64,000 bases of DNA from Nymphaea colorata (Eukaryota > Streptophyta > Magnoliopsida > Nymphaeales > Nymphaeaceae), in NCBI RefSeq assembly GCF_008831285.2, contig NC_045147.1, positions 7,906,334-7,970,333 on the forward strand, read 5' to 3'. The stretch's first letter is position 1; every line of letters starts with the position of its first letter. The notes under the pieces are model-generated. The model was not told the DNA's origin. It saw nothing but the letters and a program-made list of their open reading frames with translations, and ran no database searches. A program made the translations under genes and the position numbers. This document shows, in pieces, positions 1 through 11,037 of this stretch.

Positions 1-312
1 TAATTCTCTCATAGTGTGGTCAAATTTACAGGTTCTTAAGAACAATAAAATAGCATAGGGCTGAACGCTAGGGCTAAAAACTCTCATTATCCTGATATGT
101 CTGAACGCCATCTTTTGGAGCTAGTGGAACCTTGTTCCTATGAGATGATTTGAATTGACTCGTCAAAACTAAGTTAGTTAATTCAGAGACATTGGCTTAT
201 TGCTCAACAAACTTGTGCTCTTATGGACTATCATTTTTACCTTGGAAGTATATTTTCCAATTTCTAGGTGTCCATGGCTTTTGGCCGGACCTCCATTCTG
301 CCACCTGGTAAC

Positions 313-728
313 CTCTGTCACATGGGTACTCCTCCTAAGGAGGAGTACCCACACGGTACGGGTACGACACGGGTACGGGTACGGCCCTGGGTACGGCAGG
401 GTACTGCGTTGACCGTATCGGGTGCGGTCAATGCACCCAAGGTCATTTTTGACCTTTTTCAGACTCGGTCAATGTTGACTGAGTCCAAATTTGTCCAATT
501 TTAATGTTAACGATTTTTACATTTTAACTTCTTAAACCATTTTAACGTTAAAATTTTCGAAACCCTCATTTTAATGTCCCACTTCCCTCTTTTTTCTTCA
601 TTTTAACTTCTATATATGTATGTGCATGTGTGTGTACGTCTGTACCCCCGCACCCAAGTTTTTTAAAAATGGTCCGTACGTGCACCGGCACCCGTACCCG
701 CACCCGTACCCGTACCTATGTGACATAG
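313..728. mobile_element. hAT-type MITE with 8-bp target duplication
   Basis: A 416-bp non-coding insert is flanked by perfect 8-bp direct repeats CTGGTAAC at 305-312 and 729-736. Its ends are inverted repeats: CTCTGTCACATGGGTAC on the left and, read from the right, CTATGTCACATAGGTAC. An 8-bp duplication with short terminal inverted repeats is the hallmark of hAT transposons. Subterminal GGTACG/GGGTAC repeats lie at 345-405 and 675-718. There is a 27-bp palindrome centred near 335. It probably sits in an intron of the phosphoesterase gene. The termini match those of the hAT element at 62606 onward. Confidence 0.88.
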
Positions 729-1003
729 CTGGTAACTTGTTGTATGGAACCTTATGTGAAAATCAACTTCATGATAAATTTCTCTCTGGAAAATGATGCC
801 AGCAATTTAGATCCTCATCAGTATTTCTGTATTGCAGTTTTGAATTTGTTCTTCAGTTTTCCTGCTTGTTTGAATGGTGTTCTCCACTTTTCTTTACTTG
901 ATTCCATTCATATGTATAATATTCTTCTGGACAATTTTTCTGTTTTGAATTTCTCTGTTGTTCCCCAGTTCTAATGCTTATTTTATGTTACAAATGCCTG
1001 CAG

Positions 1004-2080
1004 GGCATCTGTTGATGATGGTTCCCATGAGCCTCAGACAATTCCTCTGAATGTAACCGAGTATATTCTTCAGGCTCTCAAACCAAGGTTTCTCTCATTC
1101 TCATTCTGAACTGAATGAACTTTTCCTGTTCTTGATCATGACTAGCTTATAGTGTCAGTTTATTCGAAAAGTTTGAAAATATGTAAAGTATAACGGAAAA
1201 GTTTGTGAAATTCTGCTTTCTGCTATTTTTCACATAGAGATTCACAATCGTCCAAAAGTTAGAATTGTAAAAGAAACAAAAAAAATGGAAAACATACACT
1301 GGAAATGCATATACTCAAAAGGTTTCTTTAAAAAAAAAAAAGGTAATGATATACAAATATCATGATTTTTCCTGATGAAAATGACTTTTGGTGATAAAAG
1401 CACAATATTCTCAAAATATTGTTGACACTTGTGAATATATCAAACATATACGAGTTTTGTACTATTTTTCTCACAGAGCTATTGAAGAACATTCAAATTA
1501 GAAGGGTAAAAGAAACGAAAAAAGCAGATTTCACTGGAAATGCATATAAAGTTATAAACAAAGGATTTCTTTGAAAGGGGTAACAATATACAAATATAAT
1601 GATTTTTCCTGATAAAAATGGCTTTTTTTGGTGAAAAAGCCATGATATTCTCAAAATATTGTTCGCACTTGTGAACATATATATATATATATATATCTGT
1701 TATATATTGGAATATTATCAAAATATTGTGACATATCACAACATTTTTCTGAAACTTTCTTAAAAGCATTTTAAAGTTTAGGGTTTCTTTAACATTTTAA
1801 TAAATATTTCAAATTTGCATCCTTTTTACTACCCAAAAAAAAATTAGAGAAATTTTAATTTCATGATATTTTCTATTATCTTGTACATATTTTTTAAATT
1901 TTTTTTAATATTTAAAATTCCGCAGAAAACCTTGTTGATATAAGCCCGAAAACAATATTTTGTGACTATATTAGTTAAAGGTCTCCAGTCTTCCTAGGAT
2001 CGACTAATCCTTGGGTGGGAGGATGGTTGTGGACAGGAAGAAGGAGAAAAAGCAGGTTGGAGAGTGCCCTGAGTTGAATC

Positions 2081-2135
<55 letters not shown>

Positions 2136-2490
2136 AAACCTTTGTGCACCCTAGCGAAGAAGACAACTTACTTGCAGCTTATAGCTTGAATACAACTTAC
2201 TGTATTGTTTGCTTGCCAGGGTTGTCTTCAGTGCTCATACCCATGTATTTGGTGACCACATCCACAAAGATGGGACGCGAGAGGTTAGTGTCCCCACAAT
2301 GGCATGGGATGTGACAGAGGAACCTGGATTTGTTATGGCCTCATTTGGGGAAAACGAAGGAGTAGCCATCAGCCACTGCTCTTTAGCTCGTCAATCTTAC
2401 GTTTTAATGGCTTATGTTTCCCTACTCGTCTTGTTGATATCCACAACACTCATTATGAGCAGACCTCTGCCCCATAATTCATTGAATTGA
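1004..2490 (+). CDS. Metallophosphoesterase, MPPE1/PGAP5-like, last two exons
   Basis: This is the 3' end of a calcineurin-like metallophosphoesterase gene whose 5' part lies left of the window. The exon at 1004-1087 follows a CAG acceptor and ends at AAG|GT. The last exon is 2220-2490, after a CCAG acceptor, ending in TGA. Spliced in phase, they join as ALKPR-VVFSAHTHVFGD. SAHTH fits the GHTH metal-binding motif of the family, and VSVPTMAW followed by PGFVMASF matches the conserved C-terminal block of MPPE1/PGAP5/Ted1 proteins. One hydrophobic segment near the C terminus (SYVLMAYVSLLVLL) fits a membrane anchor. Family knowledge: members act in the ER/Golgi and remodel the ethanolamine phosphate of GPI anchors. 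That role is inferred for this protein. No upstream exon was recognised in 1-1003. The gene carries a hAT MITE upstream of 1004 and a CT/TA microsatellite in the last intron. Confidence 0.85.
1225..1700. repeat. Degenerate ~245-bp tandem duplication in the last intron
   Basis: Two diverged copies lie head to tail, at about 1225-1465 and 1466-1700. Shared blocks include CTGGAAATGCATATA, ATGATTTTTCCTGAT and ATATTCTCAAAATATTGTT, in the same order in each copy. They lie in the intron between the two visible phosphoesterase exons. A short AT run ends the second copy. Confidence 0.7.
2080..2132. repeat. (CT)n(TA)n microsatellite
   Basis: A compound dinucleotide run, about 25 bases of CT followed by about 28 bases of TA, lies roughly 90 bases upstream of the last phosphoesterase exon. 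The same compound type recurs at 47095-47188. Confidence 0.95.
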
Positions 2491-2923
2491 GAACAATTTA
2501 CGCACACTGATTTTAGCAGGAAGATGATTTTCTGCATGTGATTGCCATCTTATGCCCCCCTTTTTTTGCTGGTACGGGTGATTTTGTTTGGATTAGCTTG
2601 TAAATTATTGGGTGACCATTTAAAAATTAAATGAGGAATCTAGTGGATATCATATTAAGTGGTCATGGTTTGAGTAGAGTTATGTTTTAACGAATCTCTG
2701 TTTTCTTTTCTAAGAATAGATTGGGGGCGATAACAATGAAGAACACATTTTGTGGGATGGATCTCCATGAGTGCATAGTTATCTTTTTGCAAGCAAAATG
2801 CAAGCAAATGGCAGTCCACTAGAAGCTGTACATGGTAGAAGCTAATGGGTCGATCTTGATGCAAAAAATGGTGTTGATAACTACAAGTGGTGATCTAAGT
2901 TCGATGATCTCCCAGATTTATGC
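2491..2923. other. 3' flank of the phosphoesterase gene
   Basis: AT-rich sequence after the stop codon that must hold the 3' UTR and polyadenylation signal. I see no coding region or clear element in it. Confidence 0.5.
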
Positions 2924-3410
2924 CTTGTTTGGTTGGAGGGAAAGGGAGAGATGGAAAGGAAAGGAAAGAAAAGAGAATGAGAAAGTAATAGAATGAAAAG
3001 GAAAAGAAAGTTGTAATTATAAAACTTGTTTGGATAGAAAGGAAAGAAAATGAAAAGAAAGGAAAGGAAAGACTAAAATCATATTTGTTTGAGAAAGGAA
3101 ATGATAGAATTTATAATAGTTTACAATAATATCCTTAACATTGAAAATGTTTAAAAAATTAGGAAGTTTCTTTCTAGTGGAGCTCTGGTCTTGTGTTCAA
3201 TAAGTGTCCATGCTCCATACCCTTGAGAGAGTGTCAACCGGTTGGGTTTGACCCAAACTCAACTCATACTGAGCTCGAATTCATTGTCAAAAGGGGTTTA
3301 GTTTGAACGCAACTTGGAAGAAACTCTTCAATCTCTTTTGGTTCGGTTTTTATGAGATGACACCAAGATGTCAATGTTGTTAAAACCTATCCTAGAGGCG
3401 GATTGGACAC

Positions 3411-3445
<35 letters not shown>

Positions 3446-4420
3446 AAACCATCAAAAATTAATATTGACCATAAAAAATTAATCATTATATAGACATTAA
3501 TTAGCGATGGTTTATCAAAATTTGTTTCTTAGGAAAAAAACTTTTAATTTGATTTCTTAATTCAATAAAAAAGGAACCACACTTACACTCGACATTTTAT
3601 TCTATAGTAATAAATCTAATAAAAATTCCGATCAATCAAACACAATGTTGGTAAACATAATAATTGTCTAAAGACAAAAAAATCACATAGCAAAATAAAA
3701 AATAACATTCATGTCTTACATAACTTCAGTTCTGCTAAGCATCCTATGTAAAACGTTCTTTCGCTTAGAAAAAAGACAAGCAAAAAATGTTTTCATCCTT
3801 TTTTCATTATCAGTAAGATGAAGATATGCTTCAGTTTGTAACTTTTCTTCAAGACCAATGACTTCAAATGGTGGAAATATGTCTTCGTTAAAATATTTAT
3901 TTGAATGTTTAGGCTCTGGTACGCCAGTGACGAGGTGGGCAGCAACGAAAAACTGAAAAATGCAGCAACGAAAAACGCACTTTGCTTCAAGAACGAGTGA
4001 GACCAGTCAAGAGATTGCACAAGGAAACCAGCGTGACCAAACTCCTTTCTCTCTGACCCTTCACTCCTTAGACGGTGTTGGAATAGGGTGTCGCGACAAG
4101 AGAGGAGGCAGGGTGTGCCTTGTTTCTTGCGTACGGGGAGGAGGCCTCAATAGTTTTCATGCTCTTCCCTTGCTTGTTGAAAAAACAAACATGGGTGGAA
4201 GGGGTCTTGTGGGTAGAAACGACTCGTGCTCTTCCCTTGCTTTCCTTTCCTTCCCAATCCCTTCAATTTTGAAGGGATTGGATTTACACTTATGCTTCCC
4301 TTTCCTTTCCCTCCATTTGCAATCAAACAAACTTTTTAATTTTCTTTCTTTTCCCTCCTTTCTAATTAATCAACCAAACAAAGGATTGACAATCCCTCCC
4401 TTTCCCTCCAACCAAACATG
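2924..4420. mobile_element. Candidate Tourist-like element with inverted ends
   Basis: The left end carries TGTTTGGTTGGAGGGAAAGG and the right end carries its reverse complement (4395-4417), a near-perfect inverted terminal repeat of about 23 bp. Both ends continue into purine-rich (left) or pyrimidine-rich (right) sequence repeating a TTTGTTTGG-GAAAGGAA theme. The TTGTTTGG start resembles PIF/Harbinger (Tourist) termini. I could not find a clear 3-bp TAA/TTA target duplication, and no transposase is encoded. A GA microsatellite lies inside at 3413-3442. Confidence 0.5.
3413..3442. repeat. (GA)n microsatellite
   Basis: About 15 GA units in a row. Confidence 0.95.
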
Positions 4421-5449
4421 ACCGTTTTGCCCTTTCAACCTCCCAAGTGGCTTCCCTCATGTTGAATGATGTCTTTCCCAACCTATCATTCCCATCCCTT
4501 GTACCAACTGAATTGGGTCCATTATTCCTCCTCCTCTTAGGCAACCTAAATGCCTTTCGGGTGAGCAAAAGGAGTATTTCAAGCAAGCTGAATGCCTTGG
4601 TTCATAAACCCCCATTAAACACCTTTATTCCATGCTTCTATATGGGTACTTTTGACCTCCATCAAGGAGAATACCTTGTCCCAAGTTCTTTGACCAAAAC
4701 CATGTATTTCTCCCGTTTCCAATCATCCAGCCGGACCTTTCCTGTTAGCCCACTTCACCACCAGGGCCTTCTTGTTAGTTAATGTTGCTGCTCGGAGGTA
4801 AGCCTCCTTTCCGTAGGCATATGTGAAGAGTGTACGTTTTTCTTCGCATGAAAAAAGAACAAGAAACAAAAAGGAAAAAGCTGAGAGGACAGCCAAGAGA
4901 AAAAAAATCACTCAAGTCGTTTTTGTACTGTAAATATTTTAATCAAATACATTTAGAAAAACAAAAAAGTCATAATGAAGCAATTGAAATGACACCGAAG
5001 AAAAAAAAAATTGCTATGTCCTTTTTGTTTCATTAGTAAATTCTCCATAAATATTTCAAATAAAAATAAAGAAAAAAGAGTTTCTGAGACCTTAAGTTTC
5101 AAGGGTGCACAAGTTTATTAAGTGTCCAAACAAGAGATAGTTTATTAAAAAAGAAGCTCAAATTATCTAATTTTCCGAGGGAGTTATATATTTACAATAT
5201 ACTTTGCACATTCGTGCATGTATATTTGATTGCAAAAGTAAAGTTATCAGTTAAGTAAACTGAACTTTGTTCTTCCATTCATATTTAGTTGTAAATTAGA
5301 TATCTTGCTTTGCTATGATCATGATAATTATAGAAACAAAAAAATGGCTAATGAAGTTGTTGTTGAAAAATTAGCAAATAGTTGAATGTAATCATTAGCT
5401 TCGACATCAAAGTGAATAAAAAGTCTTAAAAAAAGATATGGTTGACTTT
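4421..5449. other. Intergenic, no recognisable gene
   Basis: Contains short open frames without recognisable similarity, and AT-rich sequence grading into the satellite array. A conserved coding region is not visible. Confidence 0.5.
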
Positions 5450-8400
5450 GGTAACACATTCATTTGCTCAATTCTAATTCAATCAATGACTTTAACTTGT
5501 GATCACATTTATACTGAATCATTGAAATGATCATAATCGCAAGTTTGTATGAATATGAATAAGATTTAATTCATTCATTTGCTCAATCTTAGTTAATCTA
5601 ATGAGTTTAACTTGTAATCACATCTATATTAATTGATTATAACCACAAATTCATATCAATTGGATTGGACTTGTAATCACATCAATATTGATTGATTTAA
5701 ATGATTATAATTATAAGTTCGTATATCTACAAATGAGATTTAAGCCATTCATTTGATCAATTCTAGTTCATCAATGAGTTCACATCTATATTGAATGATT
5801 TAATCAATTTTAATTACAAGTTTGTATAAACATGGATGAGATTAAGTAATTCATTTGCTTAATTCTAGTTAATCCAATGAGTTTAAGTTGTAATCACATC
5901 TATATTGATTGATGTAATGATTGCAATCGCAAGTTTTGATCAATACAAATGTGATTTAATTAATTTATTTGCTCAATTCTAATTAACCCAATGAGTTTAA
6001 CTTATAATCACATCTCCATTGATTCATTCAAATGATTGTAAGTACAAGTTTGTATGAATACATAAGACATTCACTTGGTCAATTCTCATTAATCTAATGA
6101 GTTTATTTAACTTGTAATCGCATTTAGATTGATTGATTTAATGATTGCAATCTCTAGGTTGGATCAATACAGATGAGATTTAATTAATTCATTTGCTCAA
6201 TCCTAGTTAATCTAATGAGTTAACTTGTACTCACATCTCCATTGATTCATTTAAATTATTGTTATCACAAGTTTGTATGAATACCAATGTTACTTAAGAC
6301 ATTCACTTGATCAATTCTAGTTAATCCAATGACTTTAACTTGTCCTTGCATTCATATTGATTCATTTAATTGAACTTAATTCATATCAATATGAATGAGA
6401 TTTAATTTAATCATTTGTCCAATTCTATTCAATTAAATGAGTTTGACTTGTAATCACATGTATATTGGTTGATTTAAATAATTGTAATCGCAAGTTCATA
6501 TGAATACAAATGTTATTTAGCCATTTATTCACCTCATCATTGTTCATCCAATGAGTTGAACTTGTAATCACAACTGTAATGATTCATTTAAATTATTATA
6601 ATCAACAGTTTATATGAATATAAATGAGATGTAATTTATTCATTTGCTTAATTCTTGTTCATGTGATGAGTTTGGCTTATACACGTCTATATTCATTCAT
6701 TTAAATGATTATAATCATAAGTTCATACAAATACAAATGAAATTTAAGTTATTCATTTGCTCAATTCTGGTTCATCGAAAGAGTTATACTTGTGCACACA
6801 TCGATATTGGTTTACTTAAATAATTGTAATTACATGTACATGTGAATACAAATAGGATTTAAGTCACTCATTTACTACATTTTAATCAATTCAATGAGCT
6901 AAACTTGTAATAACATCTATATTGATTTAAATGATTGTATCTACAAGTTCGTATGAATACGAATCAGATTTAATTCATTTAATTGCTCAATTTTAGTTCA
7001 CCCAATGAGTTTAAATTGTAATAATTCTATATTGATTGATTTAAATGATTGCAATTACATGTTTGTATGAACAGAAATGAGATTCAAGTTATTTAGTTGC
7101 TCAATTCTAATCACTCTAATGAGTTTAATGTGAAATCACATTTATATTGGTTAATTTAACTTATTGTAATCTAAAGCTCGTGTGAGTACGAATGAAATCT
7201 AATTTATTCATTTGCTCAATTATAATTAACTAAATGAATTTGATTTGTAATTACAGCTATATTGAATGAATTAATTGATTTTAATTACAAGTTCATATGA
7301 ATATGAACATGATTTAATTCATTTATTTGCTCAATTTTTTATTAATCTAATCAGTTTAATTTGTAACCAATTTTGATTCATTTAAATAATTGTAATTACA
7401 TTATCAAATAAATACAAATGAGATTTAACTTATTCATTTGCTCCATTATATTTTATTCAATAAGTTTAACATGTAATTACATTTAGATTGATTCATTTGA
7501 ATGGTTATAATCACAAGTTTGTGTAGATTCAACTGTGATTTAATTTATTTGATTTGCTCAATTCTAGTTAATGAGTTTAACTTGTAATCACATTTATTTG
7601 AGCGAGTTAAATGATCGTGATCACAAGTTTGTATTGATACACATGGATTTAAGTCACTCATTTGCTCAATTTTTATTAATACATTAAATTTAACTTGTAA
7701 TTATATCTATATTGATTACTTCTCATTACAAACATTTGAATGAATCAATATAGATGTTATTATAAGTTCAACTACTTTGATGAACTATAACTAAGCAAAT
7801 AAATGACTTAAATTCCATTCGTATACATATGAACTTGTAATTCTAATTATTTAAATGAATCAATATAAATATGATTATAGGTTAATTGCATCGGATTAAC
7901 TAAAATTGATCAAATGAATGAACTAAATCCCATTTGTATTCATGCAAACTTTTAATTAAAATCAATTAAATAATTCAATATTAATGCAAGTACAAATTAA
8001 ACTCATTAGATTAACCAATTTGTATTCACACGAACTTGTAAATACAATCATCTAAATGAATCAATATAGATAATATTACATGTTCAACTTGTTGGATGAA
8101 TTACACTGTCAATGAATGACTTAAATTATATTTGTAGTTTTATGAACTTATAATTATAATCATCAAATGAGTTTAACTTGTAATCATATTTATATTGATT
8201 ACTTGTAATTACAATCATTTGAATAAATCAATATATATATGGTTACAAGTTAAATTCATTTAATGAACTACAATTGAGTAAATGAGTGACTTAAATTCCA
8301 TTTGTATTGATAAAAATTTATGATTACAATCAATTAAATCATTCAACATGTATATGATTACACGTTAAATTCAATGCATTAACTACATTTGAGTAATAAA

Positions 8401-9822
8401 TCTCATTTGGATTCACACAAACTTGTAATTATAATAATTTAAATTAATCAATATAGATGTAACTACAAGCTAAACTTAGACTTAAATCTCATTCATATCC
8501 ATACAAAGTTGTGATTAAAATAAATTAAATCACTCAATATTGACGTAATTACATGTTAAACTTATTGGATGAACAACAACATAGCAAATGAATGATTTAA
8601 ATCTCATTCATATTTATACAAACTTGTGATTATAATTATTTAAATCAATCAATATAAATGTGATTACAAGTTCAACTCGTTGGCTGTACTATAATTGACC
8701 AAATGAATGTGTTAAATCTCTATCATATCCATACAAACTTGTGATTTTAATCAATTAAATCGGTCAATATATATGTAATTACAAGTTAAACCTATTGGAA
8801 TAACTACAATTGAGAAAATGAATGAGCTAAATCTCATTTGTATTCTTACAAACTTGTAGTTAAAATCAATTAATATAAATGTCATTACAAGTTAAACCCA
8901 TTGGTTTAACTAGAATTGAGCAAATGAATGAATTAAATCCATTTACATTCATACAAACTTGTAATTATAAATATTTAAATCAAACAATATATATGTGATA
9001 TAAGTTAACCTCATAAGGTTAACTATAATTGAGCAATTGAATGAATTAAATTTCATTCGTATTCACACGAACTTGTGATTAGAATCATTTAAATCAATCA
9101 GTATACATGTAAATGAATTAAATGAATGGTTGAAATCCCATTCGTATTTATATGAACTTGTGATTACAATCATTTAAATGAATCAATGTAGATATTATTA
9201 TATGTTCAACTCATTGAACGAACTATAATTGAGTAAATAAATGACTTAAATTACATCCATATTCATCTGAACTTATAGTTAAAATCAATTAAATTAATCA
9301 ATATAGATGTAATTATAAGTTAAACTTACTTGATTAACTAGAATTGAACAACTAAATGAATTAAATCCCATTCATATTTATACAAAATTATTATTATAAT
9401 CATTTAAATATATCAATGTAGATGTGATTACATTTAATCTCATTGGATTAACTAGAATTAAGTAAATGAATGATTAAATCCCAATCATATTCACACAAAA
9501 TTGTGATTAGAATCATTTAAATAAGTCAATATAGATATGATTAGAAATTCAACTCAATAAATTAAGTAAAATTGAACATATTAATGAATTAAATCATATT
9601 TTTATTCATATGAACTTGTGATTATAATCATTTAACGAATCAGTATAGATGTAATTATATGTTCAACTCCTTGAATGAATTACAATGGAGCAAAAGAATG
9701 GTTTAAATCTCGTTTGTATTCAAACAAACTTGTTTTTACGGTCATTTAAATCAATCAATATATATGTTATTACAAGTTAAACTCATTGAATGAACTAGAA
9801 TTGAGCAAATGAATGGCTTAAG
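5450..9822. repeat. Satellite-like array with an orientation switch
   Basis: About 38-40 degenerate units of roughly 108-120 bp fill 4.4 kb. In the left arm (5450 to about 7722) units read TTCATTTGCTCAATTCTAG, then AATGAGTTTAACTTGTAAT, then CAAGTT and GAATACAAATGAGATTTAA. In the right arm (about 7722 to 9822) the same unit appears as its reverse complement, e.g. AATTGAGCAAATGAATGA. Each unit also holds an internal imperfect dyad: AACTTGTRATYACA and its inverse about 50 bp apart. A short segment near 8166-8205 is again in left-arm orientation. Units are diverged, so the array is old. No coding frame exists. A transcript through it could fold into a very long hairpin (inference). Confidence 0.85.
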
Positions 9823-9829
9823 GTTGAGT

Positions 9830-11037
9830 TTTGAAAATAGGTTGAGGCCCTGGGTGGGTGCAGGTTTACTGGGCTAAACCTGGTGATATTTTTGAAAACC
9901 TTAGTTTTGTGAAAATTGAGGTGGGCCCAACATTGGCTCGAGTTTATTGGGTTCATGTGAATGTATATGAGATGCTGAATTAGGCTTTTAAGTTAGGTTT
10001 TATGAAGAATATGTGCATAGTGGCAAATGACAAAAATACCCATAACAAAGGAATTGGAATTGGTGAGTTGTGTGCACAAGCTTACCACACTGGGATGTGC
10101 ATATGGTAAAAATAAGGCATCATATGAAATTAAGTTGAATAATCATGTCTATCCATTCAAAACTCAAAAATGCAAATTTTATGGGTAGTAAGATGACCCT
10201 TCTCTAAAGCTTGGACAAGGGTAAGATGGAAATTTCTAATTGGAGATATGTTAATCTGGAGCTAATAATACTTTCTTGAAGTATTGTTGATCACAACTAT
10301 GTGAAGAAATTGAGAAATTGACTCAAAAGGTCAAGCTACACTAAAAGTGAATTTTCATCCTTAGTAAATTTGTAGAATGGAAACTGAGCTTAAATTTAGA
10401 TAAATGAATTGAAAATAAAAGTCTGCATTACTTAGATTGCTCAATATAAAATATGATCCTAGCTTGATACAAACTGAGATGATCTAGATTGTGAAAGTTT
10501 TATCTTACATTTGCTAGAGCTAGTGAGAGAGACTCTAATTTTAGGACAAAGCTCTATAACCCAAATATGAATTCTAGAACTAGAAGTAACTGAAGAAATA
10601 CTCTATATGGGCTAAGGAGAACATCAGTTTTGAATTGTCATGTTCTTGGTATTCTAGGATTGATAGTGCATGGTTTCAATGAGCTGATAGAGCTAGAGTG
10701 AGTTGAGGAAACCCTAGTGGACTGACTTTAATAGCTCCTAGGGTTTTGTAAAGCTAAGAAATAGCTCACTTGCTCAAAAGATAGGCAATTCTTAGGGTTT
10801 TGATGAAAATCCCTATTGTTCAAGCCAGAGTTACAGAACACAGTGGCAAAACGCAAAATTTTGGAATTGGTGACCTAGGTGATCCAAGCCTAAGCACTCA
10901 ATGCTGATGTAAATATGCTTGTTTGGTGCAGAGTTGGCCTTTGATCTTGAAATTTGGTTTCCAAAAACCAACTTGGAAATCTTATGATGAAGATTAAAAC
11001 AACTATTTACACTTGTGGAAATTTTTAGTGTTTACAA
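9830..11037 (-). repeat. Partial Tat/Ogre LTR (remnant copy)
   Basis: Collinear with 38050-38997 in the large gypsy element. Shared blocks include GGCAATTCTTAG followed by GGTGAAAATCCCTA-like sequence, GATCTTGAAATTTGGT-like sequence, and an end reading AGTGTTTACA (AGTGTTCACA in the other copy). Its outer part is missing where the satellite array begins. Assigned as the inner half of a 3' LTR in minus orientation, by comparison with the complete 5' LTR at 35541-38997. Confidence 0.6.

Noticed and set aside
3960-4421. 153-codon plus-strand frame
   Set aside because: No domain; runs through the pyrimidine-rich arm of the candidate Tourist-like element.
5450-9822. Regularly spaced repeats, as in a CRISPR array
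   Set aside because: Units are 108-120 bp, degenerate along their whole length with no unique spacers, lie in plant DNA, and reverse orientation.
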